Shown: positions 34,142 to 42,885 of the stretch, one piece after another
Position numbering within the stretch: the first letter of the stretch is position 1
Layout of the letters: every line of letters starts with the position of its first letter
Origin: an uncultured Duncaniella sp.
GTDB lineage: Bacteria; Bacteroidota; Bacteroidia; Bacteroidales; Muribaculaceae
DNA length: 64,000 nt
Reading direction: 5' to 3'
NCBI GenBank assembly: GCA_910584825.1
Contig: CAJUCI010000004.1
Location: 62,001 to 126,000, forward strand
Translations under genes and position numbers: made by a program
The notes under the pieces: generated by a model
Told to the model about the DNA's origin: nothing
Seen by the model: the letters and a program-made list of their open reading frames with translations, nothing else
The model's database searches: none

Positions 34142-35530
34142 TCACTCTATCGGTGAGCCGCCGAGAGCCTTGTATATATCCACGAGAGCCACGAGCGCGT
34201 CGCCGTGATTGCCCACAAGGGTATTGGCACAGTTAAGCCAGTCAATCTGCGCATTCACCACGTTGGTAAACGCTGCAAGTCCCTGCTTGTACTGGTCCAT
34301 AGCAAGGTCAAACGACTCCTGACTCTGGGCAAGCACCTGGGCATTTATATCTATTGACCGCGTGGCGGCCTCATAAGCCTTCATGGCATTCTCAACCTCG
34401 GCATAAGCGTTCATCACGGTGAGATTGTAGGCGTCGATTCCGGCCATCATCTGCTCCTTGGCCTGAGCCACGGCATTTTTTCGTGAAAATCCGTCAAACA
34501 GGGTCCATGACAGTTTCGGGCCTACGCTTAATGAAAAATGATTGCTGTCAAACATCCTGTCAACCTTGTCGCTCCCCCACCCCACAGTGCCCTGCAGCGT
34601 GAGAGTAGGCAGAAAATCCTTTTTGGCTATACCTAACTGCGCGGCATATCCCGCAAGCTGTGCCTCGGCCTCGGCTATGTCAGGACGGCGACGCAGCAGA
34701 TTGGCCGGGACTCCTGCCGGGACTATCTGCTGATATGGCAGTAATGCCGAGCTCCTCTGCATCACCGGGGCAAGCTCGTCGCTGTACACTCCGAGGAGTA
34801 TAGCGAGGGCATTGAGCGTCTGCGATGCCCGTGACTCGAGCGACGGAAGTGTGGCCTGAGTGGAGTAATAGACCGTCTTGGCCTGTGCCACGTCGAGTTT
34901 CGACACCAGCCCGGCCTCATGACGCGCCTCGGCAATATTCACCACCTTGGCCTGATATTCAATGTGTTCGTTGGCCACGCGCAGTTCGTTCTGAAGCACA
35001 CGATAATTGATGTAATAAGTAGCTATGTCGGCCGTTATGCTCACCATTGTGGCGAGATATTCGGCTCGCGACGCGCTGTAGGAAGCCTTCTTGGCCTTGA
35101 CTTGCGATGTTATCTTGCCGAAAATATCTACCTCCCAGTTGACATCCGCCCCGAGCGAAAAGTCGTTCGTACCGTTATGTCGCGTCTGCGTGCGGGTATA
35201 TCCCGCCGAGAGTCCGACTGACGGGAAATACGCGCTCCGGGCCTGATTGACAGCAAGTCGGGCCATCTCGCGACGGTGCACAGCTTGGCTCACATTATAA
35301 TTGTTGTCAATGCCCACAGCTATAAGCGAATCGAGCGTGGCATCGTGAAACGACTTCCACCACGCATCCTCAGTGGGGAGAGTCTGCGACACTTCCTGTG
35401 TGAACGACCACCGCTCAGGCATCGGCTGACGCAGATAGCGGTCCTCATCGCCCCGCTCATCAGCCGAAGCGACATTGAATATCCCTGCAGCAAGCAGGAT
35501 GACTGTTGAAACGTAAATATTCTTTGCCAT
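34142..35530 (-). CDS. Outer-membrane efflux channel, TolC/OprM type
   Basis: A 462-residue exported protein with two OEP repeats. The signal peptide ends near NVASA. Characteristic stretches are RRRPDIAEAEAQLAGYAAQLG, SVGPKLSWTLFDGF and YKQGLAAFTNVVNAQIDWL. The usual lipobox Cys of OprM-type proteins is not evident. It forms the exit duct of the tripartite pump and is the first gene of the operon. The spacer ahead (35531-35678) shows no clear promoter box. Confidence 0.93.
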   Translation of the reverse strand: MAKNIYVSTVILLAAGIFNVASADERGDEDRYLRQPMPERWSFTQEVSQTLPTEDAWWKSFHDATLDSLIAVGIDNNYNVSQAVHRREMARLAVNQARSAYFPSVGLSAGYTRTQTRHNGTNDFSLGADVNWEVDIFGKITSQVKAKKASYSASRAEYLATMVSITADIATYYINYRVLQNELRVANEHIEYQAKVVNIAEARHEAGLVSKLDVAQAKTVYYSTQATLPSLESRASQTLNALAILLGVYSDELAPVMQRSSALLPYQQIVPAGVPANLLRRRPDIAEAEAQLAGYAAQLGIAKKDFLPTLTLQGTVGWGSDKVDRMFDSNHFSLSVGPKLSWTLFDGFSRKNAVAQAKEQMMAGIDAYNLTVMNAYAEVENAMKAYEAATRSIDINAQVLAQSQESFDLAMDQYKQGLAAFTNVVNAQIDWLNCANTLVGNHGDALVALVDIYKALGGSPIE

Positions 35531-35618
35531 GATTAAAATTTTAACAACCTTAATTGAATTTAAGTTTTACGTATCAATGGCAAAAAATCATCCGCGGCAT
35601 CTCCGGCCAATATACAGC

Positions 35619-35660
35619 AAAGGGTGTCACCGGTAGTATTAAGCCACCAGTAACACCCTT
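35619..35660. terminator. Hairpin behind thrC
   Basis: AAGGGTGTCACCGGTAG (35620-35636) pairs with CCACCAGTAACACCCTT (35644-35660), with two G-U-type changes. It lies directly after thrC in the minus direction and before the efflux operon. No T-run follows, so it may be a Rho-assisted terminator or a stabilising 3' end. Confidence 0.5.
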
Positions 35661-35678
35661 ATAATTGAGAATCTTTAT

Positions 35679-36986
35679 CTATACCAATCCGGCGAGATAT
35701 TTCTTGAATGAGTCGAAGTCTTTGCTCATGGGCACTGACTGCTTGGTGCCCTTCATGAAGTCGGCGAGACGTGAGGGAATCTCTACGGTGGTGCCGATAT
35801 GGGCCTCGACTGTGTCCTTGAACTTGGCCGGATGGGCTGTCTCAAGGAATACGCCCGTCTCGCCCGGCATGAGCAACTGCTTGAGTGCACGGTAGCCCAC
35901 GGCTCCGTGCGGGTCGAGCATATAGCCGGTGCGCTTGTAGCAGTCGGCCATAGTCTCGGCTATCAGACCGTCGGAATAGGACGTGCCCGATATGAGCGAC
36001 GTTATGGCCTTATGGTCGTTGCCGTAAAGGTCAAGAATGCGGGCAAAGTTGCTTGGGTCGCCGACATCCATAGCGTTGGCTATGGTGGCCACACTCGGCT
36101 TAGGCTCGTAGACGCCCGACTGCAGATAGTTGAAGAACACATCGTTGGCATTGTTGGCCGCGATGAATCGCTTAATCGGCAATCCCATGCGGTGAGCGAT
36201 GAGTCCGGCCGTGATGTTGCCGAAGTTGCCGCTCGGCACGCATATCACCACATTGTCAGCCTTGCCGGCCTTTTTCAGCTGGGCATAGGCGTTGAAATAA
36301 TAGAACGCCTGAGGGAGGAAACGGGCCACATTGATTGAGTTGGCCGACGTGAGCAGGAGCTTGTCATTAAGCTCGGCATCGAGAAACGCGCTCTTCACAA
36401 GCCTCTGGCAGTCGTCAAACACGCCGTCGACCTCGATAGCCGTGATGTTTTTGCCGAGAGTCGTGAACTGGCACTCCTGAATGGGGCTGACCTTGCCCTT
36501 GGGGTACAGCACATGCACGTTGATGCCGTCCACGCCGAGGAAACCGTTGGCCACAGCCGAGCCGGTGTCGCCGCTTGTGGCCACCAGCACATGCACATTA
36601 CGGCGGTCATCGCCACGTTTGATAAAGTATTGCAGCAGGCGGGCCATGAAGCGCGCGCCTACATCCTTGAATGCCAGCGTAGGACCGTGGAACAGTTCGA
36701 GGCTGTAGATGCCCGGCTCCACCTCGACTACAGGCGCGGGGAACGAAAGCGTATCGCACACGATGGCGTCAAGGTCGGCGGCAGGGATGTCGTCGCCGAA
36801 AAACGCGCGCGCAACCGTGCAAGCAATCTCGTGAAACGACTTGTCGGCGATATTATCGAAAAACTCCTGCGGCAGACGCCCTATGCGCTCGGGCATATAA
36901 AGTCCGCGGTCGGGAGCGAGGCCCTTGACCACAGCCTCGGCGAGGCTGACATCGGGCGAATTATGATTGGTGCTGTAATATTTCAT
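35679..36986 (-). CDS. thrC: Threonine synthase
   Basis: A 435-residue PLP enzyme that turns O-phosphohomoserine into threonine. It starts with MKYYSTNHNSPDVSLAEAV, as usual for this family. The PLP lysine lies in GPTLAFKDVGARF. The PLP-phosphate and substrate loops ATSGDTGSAVANGF and VPSGNFGNITAG are intact. It ends the thrA-PGM-like-thrC run on the minus strand, 18 bases behind the middle gene. Confidence 0.95.
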   Translation of the reverse strand: MKYYSTNHNSPDVSLAEAVVKGLAPDRGLYMPERIGRLPQEFFDNIADKSFHEIACTVARAFFGDDIPAADLDAIVCDTLSFPAPVVEVEPGIYSLELFHGPTLAFKDVGARFMARLLQYFIKRGDDRRNVHVLVATSGDTGSAVANGFLGVDGINVHVLYPKGKVSPIQECQFTTLGKNITAIEVDGVFDDCQRLVKSAFLDAELNDKLLLTSANSINVARFLPQAFYYFNAYAQLKKAGKADNVVICVPSGNFGNITAGLIAHRMGLPIKRFIAANNANDVFFNYLQSGVYEPKPSVATIANAMDVGDPSNFARILDLYGNDHKAITSLISGTSYSDGLIAETMADCYKRTGYMLDPHGAVGYRALKQLLMPGETGVFLETAHPAKFKDTVEAHIGTTVEIPSRLADFMKGTKQSVPMSKDFDSFKKYLAGLV

Positions 36987-37004
36987 ATCAGGGGGGATGA
37001 GATG

Positions 37005-38237
37005 TTATTTCATAAATTCGTGCATGAACTGCATCAGGTGAAGCGTGCCGTAACTGCCTCGGGCACACTCGGCCTCGGTGTATGATGTCACCGAGTCAGG
37101 CTCGATGCCCTTGTACCATATGGCAAACGGCACAGGCTCGCCCTTATGCACGCGCAGCTCCACGGGGGTGGCATGGTCAGGGAGCAGGGCTATGGCCACA
37201 GGCTCGTCCCACGTCATGACCTCTTCAATAATAGGCCCTACCACACGTTTGTCAAGATACTCGGTGGCCTTGACTTTCAGCTCCACATCGCCGTCATGGC
37301 CGGCCTCGTCGGTGGCCTCGACGTGTAGAAACACAAAATCATCGGTGCGCAACGCCTCGATGGCGGCCTTGCACTTCCCTTCGTAATTCGTGTCGGCAAG
37401 CCCGGTAGCACCCTCCACCTCGATGGAGCGGAGCCCGGCATAGCGGCCTATGCCACGAATGAGGTCGACGGCTGTGATTACCGCGCCGACCTTGACCTGA
37501 GGATACATCTGCTGAAGCGTGAGCATCGACGGACGATAGCCCGCGCTCCACGGCCAAATCGAATTGGCCGTCAGTCGCCCCTCGGCCTTGCGGCGCAGGT
37601 TTATAGGGTGATTCTCAAGCAACGCCTGTGACCGCTCTATGAGCGAGTTGAGCAGGTCGGCAGTCTCCGCCGGGGTCATGCGCCCCTCCTCGGTTACATC
37701 GCCGTCAGGCTTCACCAGCAGCGGACGCCACGGCTCGCCGGGATGGTCATGCGGAGGATTTGCGGAAATATGTTTGTTGCCGCCTTTGATTATCAGAAGG
37801 TGACGGTATTGTATTCCGGGGATAAACTTCACGCGCTCATCGCCCAGCTCACGGTCAAGCATTTCGATAAGCTCGCGCCCCTCCTTGGTGGTGAGATGTC
37901 CGCCGTGATGGTTGGCGATATTGCCGTCAGGCGTGAGGGTGAGAATGTTGCAGCGCATGGCCATATCGCCCGGCTGCATCTCATAGCCTATGCTGGCAGC
38001 CTCGAGCGGCCCGCGCCCCTCGTAGACCTCATTGAGGTCATAACCGAGTATAGCGGTATTGGCCACCTCGCTTCCGGGCGAAAAGCCCTCGGGGACAGTC
38101 TGAAGCAGACCGCAACGCCCCTGCGATGCCAGGAAGTCAAAGTGAGGCGTGGAGGCATACTCCAGCGGAGTCTTATCTCCCAGCCCGACCACCTTGTGGT
38201 CGCTCATACCGTCGCCTAATATTATAAGGTGTTTCAT
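37005..38237 (-). CDS. Cofactor-independent phosphoglycerate mutase-like protein, probable homoserine kinase
   Basis: A 410-residue alkaline-phosphatase-superfamily protein of the archaeal-type (ApgM) branch. Metal-site motifs are LGDGMSDHK at the N-terminus, GSEVANTAILGYD with the reactive Ser or Thr region, HVEATDEAGHDGD and LPDHATPVELRVHKGEPVPF. By sequence it is a phosphoglycerate mutase. However, it lies exactly where homoserine kinase is needed, between thrA and thrC, and in Bacteroidetes such members have been proposed to act as homoserine kinase (ThrB2). No GHMP-type ThrB is nearby. I favour phosphorylation of homoserine, as inference from position and known family behaviour. Confidence 0.8.
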   Translation of the reverse strand: MKHLIILGDGMSDHKVVGLGDKTPLEYASTPHFDFLASQGRCGLLQTVPEGFSPGSEVANTAILGYDLNEVYEGRGPLEAASIGYEMQPGDMAMRCNILTLTPDGNIANHHGGHLTTKEGRELIEMLDRELGDERVKFIPGIQYRHLLIIKGGNKHISANPPHDHPGEPWRPLLVKPDGDVTEEGRMTPAETADLLNSLIERSQALLENHPINLRRKAEGRLTANSIWPWSAGYRPSMLTLQQMYPQVKVGAVITAVDLIRGIGRYAGLRSIEVEGATGLADTNYEGKCKAAIEALRTDDFVFLHVEATDEAGHDGDVELKVKATEYLDKRVVGPIIEEVMTWDEPVAIALLPDHATPVELRVHKGEPVPFAIWYKGIEPDSVTSYTEAECARGSYGTLHLMQFMHEFMK

Positions 38238-38409
38238 TTCCTTATGGTAGAATGTAGAGAGAGTCGAGAGAGTCGAAAAGTTAAAAAAGTCGATATAGTC
38301 GATTAGGTCAATGAGGTCAAATAACGCCTTAAAAACTTTATTCTTTAAAAATACTCCTAAACTATAAACTCTAAACCCTAAACTCTCTAAACTTTAAACT
38401 TTATAAACT
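38238..38409. repeat. Nine-base tandem repeat and TTTAGAG-type repeats between thrA and the PGM-like gene
   Basis: At 38254-38322 a 9-base unit (AGTCGANNN, later AGGTCAANN) repeats about seven times. At 38352-38409 a second low-complexity stretch (TAAACTC, TAAACCC, TAAACTT units) ends at the thrA stop. A similar stretch lies behind rho (45077-45170). No coding potential was seen. Confidence 0.6.
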
Positions 38410-40842
38410 CTAATTATTAGCTGTTGAGATTATATTGGCAAACACTCCGGCCGCGGTCACGCCCGCACCCGCGCCGTAGCCCTGAATGAGCATAGGATAT
38501 TCGCGGTAACGCTCGGTGGTGAGCAGCACAATGTTGTTTGAGCCTTCAAGGCCGTAGAACGGGTGGCGCGAGTCAACAGCCTCAAGGCCGATGCTCATTC
38601 GTCCCATCTCCATGCGTGCCACGAAACGCCAACGTTTGCCCTCGGCCTCGAGCACCTTGCGGCGCGCCTCGAAATCGGCATCGAGTTCGGGCAGACGACG
38701 CCAAAAATCCTCAATCGAGCCGTTCATTATATCGTCGGGCACAAACAGGTTGCGCTCCACCTGGTCTTGCTCGGCACGGTAGCCCCCCTCGCGGGTCAGG
38801 ATGACGAGCTTACGCATCACGTCGGTGCCACTGAGGTCGATACGCGGGTCAGGCTCGCTGTAGCCAAGCTCCTTGGCCAGGCGGACGGTCTCGGAGAACG
38901 GCGTCTCGGCCGAGATGGCATTGAATATGAAGTTGAGCGTGCCGCTGAGCACAGCCTCGATGCGCAGGATGCGGTCGCCCGACGAACGCAGGTCGTTGAT
39001 TGTGCCGATGATGGGAAGTCCGGCACCCACGTTGGTCTCGTACAGGAACTTCACGCCACGTTTCAGAGCGGTCTCTTTCAGGCGCGCATAGCTCTCGTAG
39101 GAATTGGAGGCGGCTACCTTGTTGGCGGCCACAACCGATATATTATGGTCAAGGAATGTCTGATAGAGTTCGGCAATATCCTTGGACGCCGTGCAGTCGA
39201 CAAACACGCTGTTGAAGATATTCATCTTCAGAATCTCGTCACGCAGTATCGCGGGCGAGCTGGGCATCCCCTCGTCAAGAAGAGCACGGAAATTGGCCAA
39301 GTCAATGCCGCCGCGGTCGAGCACCAGACGCTTGCTCGAAGCTATGCCCACCACATTGAGTTTCAGTCGGTGTGTGCGCATCAGCTCCTCCTTCTGCGAA
39401 CGTATCTGCTCTATGAGCATGCCACCCACGGTGCCTACGCCACACAGGAAGAGGTTGACCTCCTTGTATTCACTCAGGAAGAATGAGTCATGCAGCACAT
39501 TGAGCGACTTGCGCAGCGACTTGCCGTTGACCACAAACGAGATATTGGTCTCGCTCGCGCCCTGCGCACAGGCGATGACGCTGATGCCACTGCGACCCAG
39601 TGCGCCAAACAGTTTGCCCGCAATGCCGGGGGTATGCTTCATGTTCTCGCCCACGATGGCCACTGTGGCCAGTCCGCTCTCGGCGTGCATCGGGAACATC
39701 GCGCCGGTGGCAATCTCCTTGGCAAACTCATTGTCGAGCACCCTTACAGCCTCCTCGGCATCCTCGTCACGCACACCCACCGAGGTGGAGTTCTCTGACG
39801 AAGCCTGGCTCACGAGGAACACCGAGATGCCGTTATCGGCGAGCGCGGTGAAGATTCGGCGGTTCACACCGATTACGCCCACCATCGACAGGCCGGTCAC
39901 CGTGATGAGCGACGTGCCGCTGATGCTCGATATACCCTTGATGGGCTTGCGGTCATCCTCGATTTCGTTACGTATCACCGAGCCGGGAGCGTCGGGGCGG
40001 AATGTATTCTTGACAAGAATAGGTATATTCTTGACACATACGGGATAGATTGTGGGAGGATACACCACCTTTGCGCCGAAGTTGCAAAGCTCCATCGCCT
40101 CGACGTAGCTCAGCGAGTTGATGGTGTAGGCCGTCGGTATCACCCTCGGGTCGGCAGTCATGAAGCCGTCCACGTCGGTCCATATCTCCAGCACCTCGGC
40201 ATCGAGGGCGGCCGCGATAATCGAGGCGGTGTAGTCACTGCCTCCGCGGCCCAAGTTGGTCACCTCACCGGTCACGGCATCGCTCGATATGAAACCGGGC
40301 ACGATGTGGATATGCCCCTCATAGTCGGGGCCCGAAAACTCCTCACACACGAGGCTGTTGGTCAGCTCCGTGGCAAGCAGATTGCGGTTGTGCTTAAATT
40401 CAGTGCGTATGAACTTGCGCGAGTCATGAAGCACCGACCCGCTGACCAGTCGGCTGACAATCAGCGAACTCAGCCTCTCGCCATAGCTTACGATAAGAGC
40501 CTGGGTCTTGGGGCTGAGGTCACGGATGAGAAACAGGCCGTGATAGATGGATGCCAGCTCGTCGAGCAGCTTGTCAACCTTCGATTTCAGTTCGCCGGGA
40601 TTGTCGGTGATTACCTCGTCGATGATGTCATGATGGCGCATGGTCAGTCTGGCCATGCCTTCGCGGAAAGCCTCATCGCCACGGGCTGCGGTGACAGCAG
40701 TGGAGATGAGCATATCAGTGACCCCGCCAAGGGCACTAACCACCACCACTACAGGCTTGTCGCACCCCTGGGCTATTAAATTGAGATTCTTAATCCCCGA
40801 GACACTTCCTACTGACGTGCCTCCAAATTTCAAGACTTTCAT
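38410..40842 (-). CDS. thrA: Bifunctional aspartate kinase / homoserine dehydrogenase
   Basis: An 810-residue fusion. Residues 1-280 are aspartate kinase (KFGGTSVGS, GRGGSDYTASIIAAALDA), then two ACT regulatory domains (about 310-455) where threonine feedback normally acts, then homoserine dehydrogenase from near residue 465 (LCGVGTVGGMLIEQI, NKVAASNSYESYARLKE, LSGTLNFIFNAI and GYSEPDPRIDLSGTD). It catalyses the first and third steps from aspartate towards threonine. It leads the operon with the PGM-like protein and thrC. No peptide-type attenuator is obvious in the short leader. Confidence 0.96.
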   Translation of the reverse strand: MKVLKFGGTSVGSVSGIKNLNLIAQGCDKPVVVVVSALGGVTDMLISTAVTAARGDEAFREGMARLTMRHHDIIDEVITDNPGELKSKVDKLLDELASIYHGLFLIRDLSPKTQALIVSYGERLSSLIVSRLVSGSVLHDSRKFIRTEFKHNRNLLATELTNSLVCEEFSGPDYEGHIHIVPGFISSDAVTGEVTNLGRGGSDYTASIIAAALDAEVLEIWTDVDGFMTADPRVIPTAYTINSLSYVEAMELCNFGAKVVYPPTIYPVCVKNIPILVKNTFRPDAPGSVIRNEIEDDRKPIKGISSISGTSLITVTGLSMVGVIGVNRRIFTALADNGISVFLVSQASSENSTSVGVRDEDAEEAVRVLDNEFAKEIATGAMFPMHAESGLATVAIVGENMKHTPGIAGKLFGALGRSGISVIACAQGASETNISFVVNGKSLRKSLNVLHDSFFLSEYKEVNLFLCGVGTVGGMLIEQIRSQKEELMRTHRLKLNVVGIASSKRLVLDRGGIDLANFRALLDEGMPSSPAILRDEILKMNIFNSVFVDCTASKDIAELYQTFLDHNISVVAANKVAASNSYESYARLKETALKRGVKFLYETNVGAGLPIIGTINDLRSSGDRILRIEAVLSGTLNFIFNAISAETPFSETVRLAKELGYSEPDPRIDLSGTDVMRKLVILTREGGYRAEQDQVERNLFVPDDIMNGSIEDFWRRLPELDADFEARRKVLEAEGKRWRFVARMEMGRMSIGLEAVDSRHPFYGLEGSNNIVLLTTERYREYPMLIQGYGAGAGVTAAGVFANIISTANN

Positions 40843-40855
40843 TAGTTCGTTTTTA

Positions 40856-40875
40856 CAAATTTAGGTGCAAAAATA
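40856..40875 (-). promoter_or_regulatory. Overlapping promoter boxes of thrA
   Basis: On the minus strand TATTTTTG (40875-40868) and TAAATTTG (40863-40856) both match TAnnTTTG. The first predicts a 20-base leader and is preferred. The second would leave only about 8 bases. Confidence 0.5.
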
Positions 40876-40989
40876 GTAAAATTTTCTCACCCACGACCAC
40901 TGAAATATAGAAAATTTAAAGGCAATATGTTATTACTACAGCAAAAGGTCAAAATTCGTCAACCCGACGGTACGTAAAAAGCCGTGCGA

Positions 40990-41856
40990 TTATTCCCCAG
41001 CCGGAGCATCGTCAGGCTTACGGTCCTCAAACTTCTTACGGTAGAAGATAAAGTCGCGGCCCAGGTATTTCTCCCTTACGATAGGATTCTCGGCAAGCTC
41101 CTCCGACGTGCCTTGGAATAGGATTTTACCCTCAAAGAGCAGATAGGCGCGGTCAGTGATGCGCAGTGTCTCCTGAGCGTTGTGGTCGGTGATGAGAATG
41201 CCAATGTTGCGTTCCTTCAGATGATATACCACCGACTGGATATCCTCGACGGCTATAGGGTCTACGCCCGCAAAAGGCTCGTCAAGCATGATGAACTTCG
41301 GGTCGATGGCCAGACAGCGGGCTATCTCGGTGCGGCGTCGCTCGCCGCCCGACAGGCGGTCGCCGAGGTTGTGGCGCACCTTCTCGAGACTGAACTCCTT
41401 TATAAGGCTCTCGAGCTTTTCGCGCTGATACTCCTTGGAGGTGTTGGTCATCTGAAGCACAGCCTTGATATTGTCCTCCACCGTGAGCTTGCGGAATACA
41501 CTGGCCTCCTGGGCGAGATAGCCGATGCCGTTCTGCGCACGCTTGTAGACGGGATATTTCGTGATATTGAGGTCGTTGATGAATATCTGACCCTCGTTGG
41601 GCGTAATCAGTCCTACCGTCATATAGAACGTCGTGGTCTTGCCCGCTCCGTTAGGGCCGAGGAGGCCTACAATCTCACCCTGCGTCACATTGATTGACAC
41701 GTGATTGGCCACGGTGCGCTTGCCGTATTTCTTGACCAGGTTCTCGGTGCGCAGCACCATGCGCTCAGGCTCCTGCGCGGCGGTCTGCTCGGGGGCAGTG
41801 ATATTCTGCTGCTGTTCTTCTTCCATAGACATAGTTCGGTAGACTGTTTTTTTCAA
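40990..41856 (-). CDS. lptB: LPS export ABC transporter ATP-binding protein
   Basis: A 288-residue ATPase that powers extraction of lipopolysaccharide from the inner membrane with LptF/LptG. Walker A is GPNGAGKTT (near residue 69), the signature is LSGGERRRTEIARCLA, and Walker B is FIMLDEPFAGVDP. The LptB hallmark GIGYLAQEASVFRKLTVEDN is present. The N-terminus has about 30 extra polar residues (MSMEEEQQQ onward), so a later start is possible but the domain would need residues from about 35. It starts inside the uridine kinase stop with a four-base overlap, so the two are co-translated. Confidence 0.92.
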   Translation of the reverse strand: MKKTVYRTMSMEEEQQQNITAPEQTAAQEPERMVLRTENLVKKYGKRTVANHVSINVTQGEIVGLLGPNGAGKTTTFYMTVGLITPNEGQIFINDLNITKYPVYKRAQNGIGYLAQEASVFRKLTVEDNIKAVLQMTNTSKEYQREKLESLIKEFSLEKVRHNLGDRLSGGERRRTEIARCLAIDPKFIMLDEPFAGVDPIAVEDIQSVVYHLKERNIGILITDHNAQETLRITDRAYLLFEGKILFQGTSEELAENPIVREKYLGRDFIFYRKKFEDRKPDDAPAGE

Positions 41857-42467
41857 CGTGCGCGCAGGCGCGATTCGATATAATCCTTGAGCAACTGTAT
41901 GGCCACCACGTTGCTGCCACCCTGGGGCACTATCAGGTCGGCTGTCTTCTTTGACGGCTCGATATACATTTCGTGCATGGGCTTGAGCACGTCGCGGTAG
42001 CGGTCGAGCACCATCTGGGGGATGCGTCCGCGCTCCACACAGTCACGCGCGATGACACGTATCAGACGCTCGTCAGCCTCGGCATCGACAAACACCTTTA
42101 CGTCAAGCATATTACGCAGCACGGGGTCGGTCAGCACAAGTATCCCCTCCACTATCACCACCTCGCGCGGGCTGACAGTCACCGTCTCGGGCTGGCGCGT
42201 GCATGTGAGATAGGAATATGTGGGCATCTCGATGGTCTCACCGCGCTTCAGGGCCTTGATTTGCTCCACGAGCAGCGGCCACTCTATCGAAGCCGGCTCA
42301 TCAAAATTGGTCTTGGCGCGTTCCGACATGGGCAGATGGCTCAGGTCCTTGTAATAGGAGTCCTGAGGCAGCACTGCCACTTCACCCTGCGGCAGGGCGT
42401 TGATTATCTTGTTGACGACGGTGGTCTTGCCTGAGCCTGTGCCACCGGCTATGCCGATTACTAACAT
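41853..42467 (-). CDS. udk: Uridine kinase
   Basis: A P-loop kinase that phosphorylates uridine and cytidine for nucleotide salvage. It starts MLVIGIAGGTGSGKTTVVNK, with Walker A directly at the N-terminus as is usual. I chose this ATG (42467) rather than one 72 bases upstream, because the promoter box TATCTTTG (42493-42486) lies inside the longer version and predicts a start near 42480. Other motifs are LPQDSYYKDLSHL, NFDEPASIEWPLL and the ERGRIPQMVLDRYRDVLKPM block. Length from this start is 204 residues, normal for Udk. Confidence 0.92.
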   Translation of the reverse strand: MLVIGIAGGTGSGKTTVVNKIINALPQGEVAVLPQDSYYKDLSHLPMSERAKTNFDEPASIEWPLLVEQIKALKRGETIEMPTYSYLTCTRQPETVTVSPREVVIVEGILVLTDPVLRNMLDVKVFVDAEADERLIRVIARDCVERGRIPQMVLDRYRDVLKPMHEMYIEPSKKTADLIVPQGGSNVVAIQLLKDYIESRLRAR

Positions 42468-42485
42468 TCGTGCTTGATTTTTATG

Positions 42486-42493
42486 CAAAGATA
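42486..42493 (-). promoter_or_regulatory. Promoter -7 box of udk-lptB
   Basis: TATCTTTG on the minus strand. The predicted start near 42480 is 13 bases before the chosen udk ATG. Confidence 0.6.
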
Positions 42494-42544
42494 CGGCTCG
42501 CCGACCGATTACTAAAATAATCCGAGCAACTTTTTTCAAAAATA

Positions 42545-42576
42545 TTTGTTAGAAACTAAAAACGGTTGTAACTTTG
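42545..42576 (+). promoter_or_regulatory. Promoter of rho
   Basis: TTTG (42545-42548), a 20-base spacer and TAACTTTG (42569-42576) make a textbook Bacteroidetes promoter. The predicted start near 42582 is 304 bases ahead of the rho ATG. Confidence 0.75.
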
Positions 42577-42581
42577 CAGAG

Positions 42582-42885
42582 TGGATTGAGCCGGATTGAA
42601 ACGTCTTTTAAATCATTTATCCAATCACCACTCATCAACTCTATTGATTTTTTACGGTCAATTATCCACCTCCCACCCCACATCTCCGCAATTTTATTTT
42701 AAATCCCTGAGGGTTTGACAGCCCTAAGGATGTCAGGCAGAAATTCTCACTGTTATTTTTATCGGGAGGGTGGAAATGTCAATGTATCCGATTCGCATCC
42801 ACGCACTGGCAACGATGCCGGGGATTAAATAACAAAACAATATATATCCCCCCAAGAATAAGCCCCCAATACCCACATATATTAT
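42582..42885 (+). promoter_or_regulatory. Long C-rich leader of rho, candidate autoregulatory rut region
   Basis: The 70 bases from 42621 to 42690 contain 28 C and only 4 G, including CCACCTCCCACCCCACATC. That is the C-over-G excess with pyrimidine-C steps that Rho binds. E. coli rho is known to attenuate itself in its leader. Farther on, CCCTGAGGG and CAGCCCTAAGG could form small hairpins. No leader peptide was called. Confidence 0.5.

Noticed and set aside
38254..38322. Possible CRISPR-like repeat array
   Set aside because: The units are only 9 bases with no spacers of constant size, and no cas genes are near.
41853..42539. Longer uridine kinase start 24 codons upstream
   Set aside because: It would put the promoter box inside the coding region and add residues that family members lack.
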